Source of the DNA: Cerioporus squamosus | Taxonomy: Eukaryota > Basidiomycota > Agaricomycetes > Polyporales > Polyporaceae | NCBI GenBank assembly: GCA_022592435.1 | Contig: JABYQS010000008.1 | Span: 62,001 to 126,000, forward strand | DNA: 64,000 nt | Direction: 5' to 3' | Shown here: positions 19,607 through 31,146 of the stretch, in pieces | Layout of the letters: every line of letters begins with the position of its first letter | How positions within the stretch are numbered: position 1 is the stretch's first letter | Program-made: the position numbers and the translations under genes | The notes under the pieces: model-generated | The model's database searches: none | What the model was told of the DNA's origin: nothing | The model's input: the letters and a program-made list of their open reading frames with translations, nothing else

Positions 19607-21987
19607 TCACCCATAGAAAGTCAAAGGGAATCCGAGGAACTCGCACTGCGCCTGCTGTCCGAACGGCGTCATAAAGCTGTCCCACTGCAGCTCCCGCACA
19701 GGCTTCCCACCGAGATTCGCCTTCGTCACCGGCTGCCACTTGCTCTCCTTTGCGAGCTGCTGGGCAGTACCGGTGAAGCCGCGTGCGGCGAGGAACGCAG
19801 GATCCGGGTTGGGGTTGAATGTGCGCGCGAACGACGACCATATGTCGACCATACGCTGCATGAAGGGCAGGTCTTGGTCGTCGCGGTAGGGCAGGCTCGC
19901 GGGCAGCGAGCCGAAGACGTAGAATAGCTCCCCGGAGTGGCACCTGCTAACGGTCAGACATGTATGGTCAGTGCTTCGGAAGATCTGCGTACTTGAAGTA
20001 CTCCCGAGATGTGTCCCCGTTAGGATGCTCGTCCGTTACTGGTGCTTCGCAAGTCGGAAACTGCATGATAAGCGATGAGTCAAGGAATCTGGCACTGAGA
20101 ACCATAGGCGCATACGTTCGGAGAGAACCCAGGCGTCTGGTAGCTCCTGTTGAACTCGTAGAACCACACGCTCTTGAAAAGATTGTGCGCGATGCCCGAG
20201 AACGCCGTCGCCTGGTCCAAGCAGCGGAACTCGACGTCGGTCGTGACGCGCGAGGTGACGTTGAAGACATTCGTCGTCACATTCGGACCGGATGGCTCTG
20301 GGAAAAGCGGGTTGTTAGCGACCGTAGTGTTCAAGGAGGCTCCGAGGAGCCCTTCAGTCAGGTTTCCGTCTTTCTGTGAAGGCCAGCATTAGCTTCTTTT
20401 TCGGAATAGTGAACGTTGCACCCGAACTCACGGGGTAGCCGATGAAGGGTCCGCCATCATCTCGCATGAATCCCATCATGGTGTGGACGTTCGCCACGGG
20501 GCCGGAGCCATCTATAGGGAGCTGCTGAGACGTGATAAACGTTCCATCCACGACGAGGAACCTGTTCAAGTTCATAAGTGAGCTGCAATTGAAACTTGTA
20601 CATAGACCATCAAACCTCGCAACAGTGCCCAGGTTGACGAGGGTGTGCGGGTCCGTCGCTCTCAGGCAAGCAAGGACGTCCGCTTCCGTCGAGTTGCATC
20701 CTACAGCCGCGATGATGGGTTTCGCGACCAGAGAAACTTCCTCAGGGATCGTGTAGTAGAACGAGTACGTCGTCGCGTAGTTTGCCCCCGCGAGGTTGCT
20801 CATAGGTACCGCAGCCGCGTACTTCCCGATCGCCTTGGGAGAGCCCATGAGCGCGCGGACCGAGGCCGCGCCAGCCGACTGCCCAAAGATCGTGATGCGG
20901 TCCTTGTCGCCCCCGAACGCAGCGATGTGGTCGCGGACCCAGTCAAGAGCGGCGATCTGGTCCGCGATGCCGAAGTTTCCGTTCGTCTTGCCATCGTCGA
21001 GCGCGAGGAAGCCGAGCGTCGACAGACGGTAGTTGATCGTGACAAGAACGACGTCCCCTCGAGAGGCAAGCGCGCTGCCTTCGAACGTGGAGTCGCTGCC
21101 CGTACCGCCAGTGAACGCTCCGCCGTGGATCCAGAACATGACCGGCTTCAACTGGGTGCGACGGCTCGACGACGGAACGAAAGGCGTCCAGATGTTCAAA
21201 AATAGACAGTCTTCGCTCCCAGCGGTGCTCCCAGCCTGCACGCACTGCGAGCGGAAGCTGCGCGCATCGATGGTCTTGTTCCCCGTGTACGCCGTCGGGT
21301 ACTCGAACCGGACGGGAGGGTCTGCGTACGGGATCCCGAAGAACTTGAACGAGGTCTGATCGCGGAACCTATACATACGTCAGTGCACTTTCCGCGCAAC
21401 GTCCGCTGAAGAGAGCGTGCAACGAGGCTCACCCTGTGATCGTCAGATCGTGCGAACGCACAGTCAGCGACGTGTTTGGCTGAGCGGAGGCTTGGAAGGC
21501 TGCGCTTTGCGAGCACAACACGGGCAGGCTCCGCAAGCACGTCAGGGATGAGCTGATGGCACCCCTGGCATTCACGACTTGGCATACGGGCCCCTCGTTG
21601 GCTATCCAGAATTGCTGGGTTGACGGGAAGTTGCCTTGGAAGGTCTGATAGTGAAGCAGAGGCACTAGGTCGTTCGCAAAGAACGTTTTATTTGCGGGCA
21701 ACAGCGTTTCCCCGAGAGCTGCACATGTACTGGCGGCATCCGAATGCGAGCGTGGAGAGGAGAGAAGGAGGGCACTGCGATGCAACGGTGCGGTATGCAC
21801 TGTTTCAAGCGTAAGTTTGAGGAGACAAGCGTGGGCGACCCGAACACTCACCATTGAGGTCGTTGTTGTAGAGCAGCGTGATATCGCTTTTGACGGACGC
21901 TGGCGACGGCACGGCCAGGCCGCACACCAGCGGCGCTGCTAGGAGGCTGGCGGCGAAGAGGCCGGTAAGGGAGGTTCTCAGCTGCAT
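19607..21987 (-). CDS. secreted type-B carboxylesterase/lipase
   Basis: Exons 21987-21852, 21799-21433, 21368-20432, 20373-20116, 20060-19993 and 19943-19607 close in frame and give about 700 residues. A further in-frame 54-bp intron (20615-20562) is likely inside the third exon. A signal peptide (MQLRTSLTGLFAASLLAAP) is followed by a roughly 120-residue cysteine-containing extension (CAALGETLLPANKTFF, FWIANEGPVCQV). The alpha/beta-hydrolase domain has the oxyanion motif WIHGGAF, the nucleophile elbow FGQSAGAAS (Ser about 332) and a C-terminal CHSGELFYVFG that supplies the catalytic His. The enzyme should hydrolyse carboxylic esters outside the cell; the substrate is not predictable. The N-terminal extension is common in fungal members but makes this longer than typical 550-residue enzymes. 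Confidence 0.92.
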
Positions 21988-22043
21988 GTCCTGGTCGCCA
22001 ACGGTGCGTACGCTGTCTGCGGGGCTCCATGCTAACGCCTTTC

Positions 22044-22050
22044 TATATAA
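22044..22050 (-). promoter_or_regulatory. TATA box of the carboxylesterase gene
   Basis: The minus strand reads TTATATAG 57 bp upstream of the esterase ATG, a normal distance for a short fungal leader. Confidence 0.55.
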
Positions 22051-22568
22051 CTCCGAGGCGAGTTCAGTCAACGCGACGGAGATTCCGGACATCCAGGGAG
22101 CATGAAGAGCACGAGAACTCGATCAGAGAGATTCGCCAGAAGTCGTACGCGGCGCATGGGCGAGAGAGAACAGGGACGTCGTCAGCAGGTGCAACCTCGG
22201 AGTTTTTGTGAGCCACATGACGGACGTCTCGGTCTTCCGTTCTGCCCCCTACTCCCGATGTTTCACTTCTTCGCGCAACCTACTTACCAATACCCTATAT
22301 AGCTTTGATGATGCCATGGACTTACAGATGCGAGTCGGGTGTCCCGGACCAGTCGATGATTCATCATTTGCGACGACCATGTTTAGTATCGAAGGAACCA
22401 ACTGAAAAATCTCACCAACGGGCTGGCTCACGCAGACGCCTTCAAATACTCTCCTCTTCCTCACCAGACAAGCAAAAAGTGTCTCGCTGGCCTCAGCGAC
22501 ATACGCGCAGTATGTTGACGGTACTACAGAATTTCTGTACAGTCACACGGTCCTACAAGCAAACAATA

Positions 22569-23934
22569 TCAGTCAGTCCACGAGCGAGCATGGCGGTTCA
22601 CTGGCAAGTTCGACGTACTGCGGTAACTCCAGTCGTCATCCCCCACCATCGCCAGCAGACCGCGATCGTGCAGGCCTTTCAGTTCGCGCTGAACGAGCTC
22701 CACGCAATCTGACCAGTAGTCCGTCGTCGGAATGTGCATCCAATCCGACTCCTGTACAATCTCGCATCGCTCCAGATGCGGGAACCGCGCCGCACTGAGG
22801 GCCTCGTCCAGGTCGTGCAGCTTGAACACTGTGCTGTCCTTCGCGGTTGTGAAAGTGAAGAGGCCCGTCGTGGGGGAGAGCTGCTCCGACAGGATCCCGA
22901 CGACGGACTCGGTCACAGTCCCCGGCAGCTCATACCCCGCGCTGAGGTGCATCGGGAGCAAGATGTTCTCGAGCTTATTGCACGCCGATATGTTGAGCCT
23001 CCGCCAGTTGTCTGTGATGGCGTCAGGACGTGTGCAGCGGCGCAGTTTGGCAGAGCAGTGAGAACTCACCTTGCAAAGTCCATACGCTGCCTCGGCGCGA
23101 TGCCTAGCGGGGTGTCGATGGCCAATGCAGTGATGTTGCGGCCTGCACGAGCTAACAGCCCCCCTAAAGCCAAAGCAGCTTCGCCGAAGTCAAGTCGAAT
23201 AAAAAGCTCTTGCAGCGAATCGCACTTGAAGCTTACGGCAACACCTCGTATTTTGAGAAGGGTGTACCGGGGGCCTTTAGGCGATGTGCGCAGGACCGAG
23301 ATCCGCTGGACGTCGAGTGGTCGGTGGAGGTGACGGGTGTCGAAAGTTTCGCCGGTATCGAACTCGCCTACTTCGAATCTCTCCAGGCGTACGACGGTGC
23401 AGAGCGACAGGACGCGCAGGGCCCCCGTGAGCGACGTTTGTTCGTGGTCAAACGTTAACCCCCAGATGGCGAGGGTCGACAACGGGAAGGGGCCTGTGGT
23501 AGAGTTCTCTGGATTCGGGGACGTTGGCGTGACAAATCGAAAGTTGTCCAGGAAGAGGGAATCTAACTGGGGCAGAAGCTCGAGGATGCTTGCCACGGTC
23601 GTGTCATCGATGGTGGTGGTGGGCCGGGTGCAGTACTTCCTGTCAATCTCTATGGCACCACACAGGCGGAGGGAAACCACAGTCTTATCAACTCGAAGAT
23701 ATGTGCGCAAGAAACGCAACAAGGGCTGAAACGTCGTGATCCGTTGCAGGAAGAGGCGACGGAAGCTGAGGTGTCCGAGCGCGATTTCCGTATACGACGG
23801 CAAATGCACCAACAACATCGCACGGAGGCTGGATCGCCGAGCTGTTCGACTATCAAGTGCAGAATCTCCGGAGGAAGTTCTGATAAAATGCGCACGGACG
23901 TAGTTGGATGCAAAGCACCAGGGCGGTCCCTCAT
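22569..23934 (-). pseudogene. F-box/LRR-like gene, frame-broken
   Basis: An ATG at 23934 opens a frame with a clear F-box (LSELPPEILHLIVEQLGDPAS). It then has to shift by one base near 23825-23835 to continue into the family body (FLQRITTFQPLLRFLRTY, LPQLDSLFLDNF, LLARAGRNITALAI). A GT-AG intron (23069-23012) leads to the C-terminal exon (NISACNKLENILLPMH, then RFPHLERCEIVQE, ending at 22569). The phase at the end of exon 1 is also one base off from what exon 2 needs, so a second break near 23080 is likely. It is related to the plus-strand gene at 36.8-38.1 kb rather than to the A/B pair. Either a pseudogene or affected by base-calling errors. Confidence 0.75.
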
Positions 23935-24183
23935 GATGGTGGCAGTCGGGAGGAAAATGCTCAGCGTCTGTTGGCAGCATGCTCCGTATCCACAACGTAT
24001 ATAACATGGCTGATCACGGGCCACGGAGCGCACAAGCGAAACTGCAGCAACGTGCGACGCAGTGACTGATGATTCGTCAAGTATTACAATCAGGCCTAGC
24101 AGCGGCAGAAAAGAGCAACACAGGCATATACAATATCGTAGCAAACGCGAGAGAAAATCCAAACACATACAACTGTCCATTCT

Positions 24184-25297
24184 TCAGGACATCTCCACGT
24201 CGCCTGTGCCGACAGCAACAGCAGTCGGGGCCGGGGCCGAATCCGCGGTGATCTCGTCCTTCATGAAGGCGTCGAGCTCCTTGTCGAGTTCCTCCGCTGT
24301 CTTCGGCTTCGGCGGCTGTAGCCTCTTCGATGCGCGCGCGTTCGCGGCGCCCGGGTTGGGGCGCTGCTTGGTCCGCACGGGACCAACACCTGCTTGTCTA
24401 CGGAAAAGGCTCATGTTGAACACGACGGCGGGGCAGGCGGGGCAGAACGACTTACGAAGGTGCAGACGTCTGCCGAGTCTTTGGCTCATTCTTGCTGAGA
24501 CGCTCGAGGAGAGGCGGCTTTTCGATGCGGTTGAGGAGCGAGGGCATGCTCGCGCTTCGGCGGGCAGGCGGCGGCGCGGTGTCGTACGCGATCGACATTG
24601 GCTGGTCTGCGTGGCAACGACGATTGTCAGAACGACGCCGATGTATGCGGAAAACGACCAGCGGATGCGAATGTTACTTTTGCACAATATCCCATCGAAC
24701 TGCTTCTTCGCCCTCGTCGCCTCCGCGGGGGTCTCGAACGTGATGACGGCGACGCCGGAGGAGCGGCCGCTTCGGTCGTACTGTTGACAGTCATATCCAC
24801 GGTGGTGTACGCCAGGTGCGAATATGAGAGTGGTGCGAAAGAAGTCGGATTGGTGTCTCGTCTTTCAGGTGGACTCGGTGCATGCGGAGCTTCGTACCCT
24901 GATTTGTGGATCACGGACTAGCGTGCCAATCTGTCCAAAGATTTGCTACGGTCCACGTCAGCTCAGAGCGTTCCTAGCATGCGAAACGGGGCGCGCATAG
25001 AGTGGAAGAAAGGAGGCAACAAGACGTACACTCAGGTCTTTGGGAGTCACTTCGTAGTGCAAATTGGAGACGATGATTCTCGTGTTTGTGACACCGTTCG
25101 TAGGCCTTGCAACGGTATTTTGAACTGCCCGAGGCACACCGGGTGCCTTGTCATGGAGCCATTGTCCGCCAGCGCCTTGCGGGCGCGCTGCAGGTGCAGG
25201 TCGCTGTCCAGTTTGTCAACACCAGCGTCGCGCTCCGATGTCGCAGATAGGGGCTCACGCTGTAGGGCTTCTTCGCGCGGGATGCAGCAGGGGCCAT
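24184..25297 (-). CDS. ALYREF/Yra1-type mRNA export adaptor (RRM protein)
   Basis: Six exons, 25297-25259, 25203-25030, 24945-24898, 24780-24678, 24606-24456 and 24397-24184, close exactly to 242 residues. An RRM runs from TRIIVSNLHYEVT (RNP2) through QIFGQIGTLVRDPQIR to RSSGVAVITFETPAEA (RNP1) and ends with QPMSIAYDTAP. A basic, proline-rich linker follows. The C terminus (KTAEELDKELDAFMKDE) matches the conserved end motif of REF/Aly proteins that contacts the UAP56/Sub2 helicase. The protein should couple splicing/THO to nuclear mRNA export. The first exon of 13 codons is the least certain part: the start was chosen as the only ATG that joins in phase, after a pyrimidine-rich leader. The exon of 48 nt encodes exactly 16 residues of the RRM. 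Confidence 0.88.
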
Positions 25298-26533
25298 CTC
25301 AAGACAGATATCAAGCAAAAGTCAAGCAACGAGGCGGCAAGAACGGGCGGGGCGACGAGAGATGGTGATGGGAGAGGACAGAGCTGGCGGGCGGGGGCGA
25401 GTGCGAGGGCGCGTCGCTGCCTGGCAGGTAAGCGCGCGAATTCAGGCGGCGACTACACTCCTCGCCCAGAAAGGAAGGTCTTCAAGATCGTCGTCCGCGG
25501 TTTGGGCAGGGAACTTCGACGACCTCTGTGTTCGATATACAGGCCGTCAGCCGGCGGTCTTTATCAGGGTATAGCTTGTAGGTAGGTGTAAACAGCGCGA
25601 GACAGTCCAGCTGTGAGACGGGCTGGCCGCAGCCTGCGACATTGGGTGTACCGTGTAGTATCTGACTTTCCGTTGGAGGTTCGTATAAGTAGATCAACAC
25701 TAAGGTCAGTGATATTATGTGAGCCAGAGAGTCTCCAGGCACATGTGTGAGCTCTTACATAGAAGTATGTAGATGGCTTTGCTATAGAAGACACTCGGGT
25801 GGTCCGATGTAATGTATTCAAGAGGACCACCGTGGAGCCAGTTATGCACTCGGTATGCTTTGCGGTTCTTGCTTCGACGTTGGGGTATTGAAGCCTCAAT
25901 GTGCTGTGAAGGACTCTACAAGTCACAATGACCAAAGCAAGGTGCGTCTTGTCTATCCTAGACGTAATAAGTAACGTTGTCTAACCTCGTGAGTTGCCAG
26001 TAAGCTTGATGGACCGAGAACGAATCATATCTTTGATGCACTCGGTCTGCTGTCGAGACCATGTGCCCTTACTAGCAAAAACAACGATGTTCATATACAA
26101 CAGAAGGTGGCTTTGAGAGCACTCTGTATCAATGCGAACGAAGGGTTCTCAATATTGGAGGGACAAAGAGCGCCAGGCACACCGGCTGTCAGAGCGCCCA
26201 TGATGAACCAGGCGCTTAGTGACGCGTGAGTCTCGTGAGCGTGTCGCCTCGAGGCGGCGGAGTTCCAAGTAGGGACAAAACCCGGGCAATGTTGAACTCC
26301 AGGCCTCCCTGCAACGTCGACGTCGACCACCTCGAGACTCCTCCCTCGTCGCTCTCGGCGTCGTCCCCATCGTCCGCTGTCGCTGTGCAGCACCTCTCTT
26401 CACCTCCAGCTAACCCCCACAGCCGCTATCGGTCGTCCTCGCCGTCCGCCACGCCGCAACCACGCCCTGCCCAGCACCTCATCACCTCATCACACCCAAC
26501 TATTCACCTCACAAGTCACGCTAGCAAACATCC
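25298..26533. other. shared divergent promoter region, no gene seen
   Basis: This interval separates the minus-strand export adaptor from the plus-strand KEN-box protein, so it must contain both promoters. The last 250 bp before 26534 are pyrimidine-rich on the plus strand, typical of a fungal leader. Minus-strand open frames (for example 25564-25935) have no recognisable domain. Confidence 0.4.
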
Positions 26534-27369
26534 ATGGCTGCTACTGCACGTGCGTTCACTATCTTCCGAGATGAGCCAGAGGCCCCGGTGGCCGAATCAG
26601 GCCCGACCACCACCATCGCCGTACCCCCCTCCGGCCCGCTCCTTGTCTACGTCCCTGACAAGGAGAACCTCGATCCCCTCACGGGCAGTCGTGTCCTCCC
26701 CGAGCAGGGCCTTGGCAAGAAGCGTAAGACCACCCTCGCTGTGAAGGCCCAGCCGGTCTCCCCCAGCAAGAAGCCCCGTCCGCTCTCCGAGAAGCCGACG
26801 AAGAAGGCGTCTTCGTCTTCGAGCAAGATGCGCTCGACGGAGAAGAAGGCGAAGCGGTCGAGCTCGTCGAAGCGTTCTACCTCGACGCGCACTCGTCGCG
26901 AGCCGTCGCTCCCACGCCTCGTCGAGGAGGGCGAGGAGGTTGAGGCGCTCGACCAGATCGCGATCGACGCCAAGTGCAAGGAGCTCACCGTCCTCCCTCT
27001 CGCGGACATCTCTGAGGCCTACGAGCAGGCTGTGATGCCGGAGGACATGCTTGCGCGTGCGCACAAGGACGCTGAGGAGAAGGTACGCGTCGCATCCCTG
27101 CGGACATTGACATTCGCTGATGATGCCTTCCCCTGCAGGCTTACAGCTCTGATGAGAAGCTCGACCGGCCGACCACGCCTGTCCAGTCTCCTTCGAAGGT
27201 CGACGTGGCGTCTTCGCCGGCCCCTACGACGACCGGAAGCGTCTTCTCTACCCCCGAGCGCAAGCGGATCTACTCTGCGTTCACGTTCTCGACGCCGTCT
27301 CCGGCAAGCGAGCGTTACGCTTCCGCTCGCGGATCGAGCGTCGAGCGCTTCTCCGACGTCGTCTTCTAG
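26534..27369 (+). CDS. KEN-box nuclear protein, securin-like candidate (259 aa)
   Basis: Exons 26534-27082 and 27139-27369 (56-bp intron, phase 0) close at TAG. Near the N terminus the sequence LLVYVPDKENLDPLTGSRV holds a KEN degron at residues 43-45. The order YV, DKEN, P, G, (T/S)RV is the one found at the start of vertebrate securins. A strongly basic middle (KKPRPLSEKPTKK, SSSSSKMRSTEKKAKR) and a Ser/Pro-rich tail with several SP/TP sites (TPVQSP, STPERKR, STPSP) suggest a nuclear, Cdk-phosphorylated, APC/C-degraded protein. No RxxL destruction box was found and the separase-binding segment cannot be identified. I am sure of the gene model and unsure of the family; other cell-cycle KEN-box proteins are possible. 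Confidence 0.6.
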
Positions 27370-28396
27370 GCCGTCTTCGCCTTTTGGCTTCCACTCTCCC
27401 ACATAAGTACTACGGCGATATCGAGTACCACAGTCCACCATGCTGTCCACCACGCTGTCCGACAATCCACATGCGCAAAACATCCTCGGCAACCACATTC
27501 CCACGCTCGCCTACCTCCGCATCGACTGCCATCACTGCTACGACACTTACGTGCGTCATGTCTCATACGATTCATCGCGAATTCTGCTCTCCATGAGGAC
27601 ATCTGGCCTATGGACCCACAAGTACCGAAGTACCACGACGCGACAGCGCGTCTGTATCATTATTTATGTCTCGCATGTCATCACAATTTGCCTCCACGCA
27701 CGCATCTATCCCCCATCTCATCTCATCATCCTTACATTCTCGTTCACTGTGCATACTTGATTCTTCCATCGCCTCCCCATCGTCCATCCACATACCCTTT
27801 GGCGTCGATTGCCGCATTCTTCCTTTGATTCCGCGTCCCTCGTGTCTCCGTTATTCTTGTCTTCCTCGACAATCGCCTGTTCATATCCCCACACACACCG
27901 TCTGTCTCGTTCTCTCTCTCTGTTTCGGGCTCACCTACCGCTTCCCATCTCCACCCATCACATCGCCCATTGCCCACATGGTTGTGTCTCGTCACACATT
28001 GCATTGCTTTGTCGCACTCGCATCACTTCCGATAGCATACGCAACTCTATAGCTTCCTTAGTAGCCTCCTCGGACTGCGGGTAGATTGTAGATTGTGTAT
28101 TGCACTGTCTGGTCGCACTGCTATCGAATGCACCGCATGATTTGTATTGTGTCGAACGCCTGCCTGCGATTGTTGGGGATGAGTTTCGTCAGTATGTCGG
28201 CATGGTCTACGTCCTTGGGGTATGGGGATGTGTGCGTCTAAGTTCCCCAATCTTGAAGCTTGAGGACGGCATGAGGTCCTCAGGGGACGTCCTGGCGCGA
28301 CACTACCGGTTCTCTCTATCGGGGTGGACGATGTACTCCAGTATGTTCTCCGTGCATGCTGCTCGGTGCAACCACCCTCAACCGAGGAGGTACCCG

Positions 28397-28404
28397 TGAC
28401 GTCA
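28397..28404. promoter_or_regulatory. palindromic CRE/ATF site TGACGTCA
   Basis: A perfect TGACGTCA palindrome lies 185-192 bp upstream of the PAQR receptor ATG (28589). Fungal bZIP proteins of the ATF/CREB class bind this sequence. The surrounding 1.2 kb (27370-28588) otherwise holds only the 3' flank of the KEN-box gene and a pyrimidine-rich promoter; no gene was seen in it. Confidence 0.5.
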
Positions 28405-28588
28405 TCAAAACCCCAACCCCGGGGTGTGGGTCCCAAAACGGACATGTGATAAGACCGAGGCACGGGGCGCTCGAGGGCGCTCGGTGTGCCGAGAAAAGCG
28501 TGCCTTCTCCGCGTCGACGACAGAATTGGGGCATGGGAGGCTGGGGTGATACCTCTTGACCTTAGACCACCACCATCTCCCGCGAAAG

Positions 28589-31146
28589 ATGCGCGATACA
28601 CTCCTCCGTGCGCGCAAATCGGTATGTGCCCGCGTAAATCGCGCTCTGCGGCCCCGAGCCGGCAGGCAACTCCCCTCCGATGCACCGATTCGCGCGTCGT
28701 GTCTGTGTTGTTCCTTGGGATGCTGTCCTGACGATCATCTCTCCCCGCGCAGGCAGGCGAGGTCAAGGACCCGAACAGCTCCGTGGCCGTGGCCGTGGCC
28801 GAGGTCGACAGCAGCACTAGCAAGGCCCGTGGCAAGACATCGAGCAAGACGCTGACTTGGTTGGAACTCCCCGAGTGGCAGAAGGACAACGAGTTTATCC
28901 TCACTGGGTACCGAAGGTGCGTATCTTGACGTGTCTCTGTCGTGCAGTCTGCAAGGTTATGGCCAGTCGTCTCGGACGGCCCCGCGGGACGCGCCGCGTC
29001 ATGCCCGTGTCACGATCCCCCGAGGTTCGCTCCCGAAGCACTTCTTGAGTCGTGGACGACGGGACGGAGCTGTGACGCGTGCTCGCTTCTGCGCACACTG
29101 TGTGGCTGTTCGGGAAGCGCAGCCGCGCCGGTCCCGCGAAAAGTACGACGGAATCGGCCCTCTCGGGCTGTTCGGGGAACCGTGGTGCGAGAATGGGGAG
29201 GCTCCCGTGGGATGCTTGACGTACGCCAACGTTGTTCATGTTTCCTGAGAGTGCATGTTGCAAGCGTATGTCGGGCATGTGTCCAGCACTCGTCATATGT
29301 CGAATTGTGAAGGAGTTGTGCATTCGCAGGTGCTCACGTTCCTCGGAAAACTGGTCTCGGAAGAGCCAGTGGTCACGCCTCTCTGCGACAGCTGTCTCAG
29401 ATGGGCGGAGGGACCACTTCAGCAAGTGCGCAGGTCGCAATGCACCTCAGCACATGCACTTCACGCACTGCATCTACGCTGTGACAGCGCCGGATCTGTC
29501 GATGCTCGTTTCGATGGCATGCGACGAGCTGCGACACGTCGGAAGCGCACGCGGTCGGAATATCATCAAGGGCATAGTCCATACACTGCGGAGCTCTGGC
29601 ACCTTGAAGTCACGTTTCTTACGGCTCGCCCATACATCGCACATGTCCCCTCCGTGCACAGTTCTCCTGACGCATGTGACGAGCTTCGTCACCGCTTGTT
29701 ATCACTCTTGCGCAATCTAGTCCATCACAGGAGAAGACCACGAACTATCGTACTAGTCAGATGCCCGACATGTTGCAAGCATACTGACTCCCCCGTCATT
29801 TCCGTGTGTTCTAGGGCAACTGCCAGCTGGCGTGCATGTGCGGCGTCCGTGTTTGGGTGTATGTGTATAGTTTCACGTCGTTCGACGCTCTCCGCCATGA
29901 CATATTACTCACTAATGCGCATCGACTCGGCCACGACAGACTTGCACAATGAAACAGGTGTGATCCTTCCTTAGAACTCGCGGCAGCACGCCCGCCTGCT
30001 GACAATTTACAGTGAACATTCACAGTCATCTCGGTGGCGCCATGCTGTTTGTCGTGTTTCTCTTCACATTCCCATCTGTCTACTTCGTGCATTACGAGTC
30101 GACGACGTGGGCCGACATGGCGGTTTTTGTGATATTTTTATCCTCCGCTATCTTCTGTCTCTTCTCGAGTGCGTTTTATCATACATTCAGCGCACATTCG
30201 AAACCCGTACGTGCGGTCTTAACGAGGGGACATGTGAACTTCCGCTGATAATTGAAGCGAAGGTGGCTGAACGTTGCAACGGGCTGGACTACGCGGGTAT
30301 CGTCGGTCCGTATTCAGGCGCACTGTGTTCCTCCCAGCTGTGATGCGCTGACGGATTATTTGCCTTGTCTAGTCCTCACCGTGGGCTCGTTCTTCCCATG
30401 CGTCTACTACGCCTTCTTCTGCCACCCACACTACCAGGCGTTCTATCTCACATGCATTTGCTTGGCGGGAATCGGTAAGTGCTGTTGCTTCCTCCGAATT
30501 CCCTGCATGCGGTCAGCTTTCCGTCTTACTGTTCGCGGGCGGACCGCCCACGCGAACCTAAGATGGTTACCGTCCATATGCATAGTCGATCTACTCAATG
30601 CTCCTATACACAACAGCTACTCATTGGTATACGCCACACAGGGGCCGCATACATCGTTCTAAACCCGGAGTACCGCAAGCCGACACACCGCGGCGCGCGC
30701 ACGAAGGTGTTCATCCTTCTCGGCCTGTGCGGCGTTATCCCGACCCTGCACGCGCTCGTAACCCACGGCTTCTACACGGCGTGCTACGAGATGGGATTCG
30801 GGTGGCTCCTGCTTTCCGCGACGTGTTACATCACGGGAGCGCTGCTGTAGTACGTTCACCCCGCCTCTCCCTGACTGCGCGCACTGGTACTGACCGAGCT
30901 TTCCGACGACTTCTTCCCATCAAATTCGCTCTGGACCTTCCAACTGGGTGCGCATCGGCCACGCTTCCTGGGAGCAGTGCGAACCGCATTCCGGAGCGCT
31001 TCTCGCCGGGGACGTTCGACTACTTCTTCGCCTCGCACCAGATCTTCCATTTCTTCGTCGTCGCAGCAGCGCTCGCGCACTACGCTTCGATACTAACTGC
31101 GTTCGGGCACTGGCACCGCCGACTGGCCGAGTGCCCCGCGCCGTGA
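28589..31146 (+). CDS. PAQR/hemolysin-III family membrane receptor (Izh-like)
   Basis: Nine exons: 28589-28621, 28753-28916, 29815-29858, 29940-29957, 30013-30206, 30263-30305, 30373-30474, 30642-30849 and 30978-31146. All phases close to 324 residues. The family signature ELPEWQKDNEFILTGYRR starts the domain, followed by LHNETVNIHSHLGG, SSAFYHTFSAHS and, near the end, ASHQIFHFFVV. The histidines of the last two motifs are the conserved zinc ligands of this seven-helix family. Fungal members act in zinc and lipid homeostasis at membranes. One exon is only 18 nt (29940-29957) and supplies part of the invariant HNET motif. The intron before exon 3 is 898 bp, very long for this genome, and contains nothing I can identify. 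A CRE-like site lies upstream. Confidence 0.92.

Noticed and set aside
19968..21205. Long plus-strand frames opposite the carboxylesterase
   Set aside because: They are antisense shadows of the GC-rich esterase exons, with no start context or domains.
23066..24007. Start of the F-box gene taken at a non-ATG codon near 24007
   Set aside because: The F-box itself is in another frame, starting at ATG 23934; the longer frame would omit the F-box.
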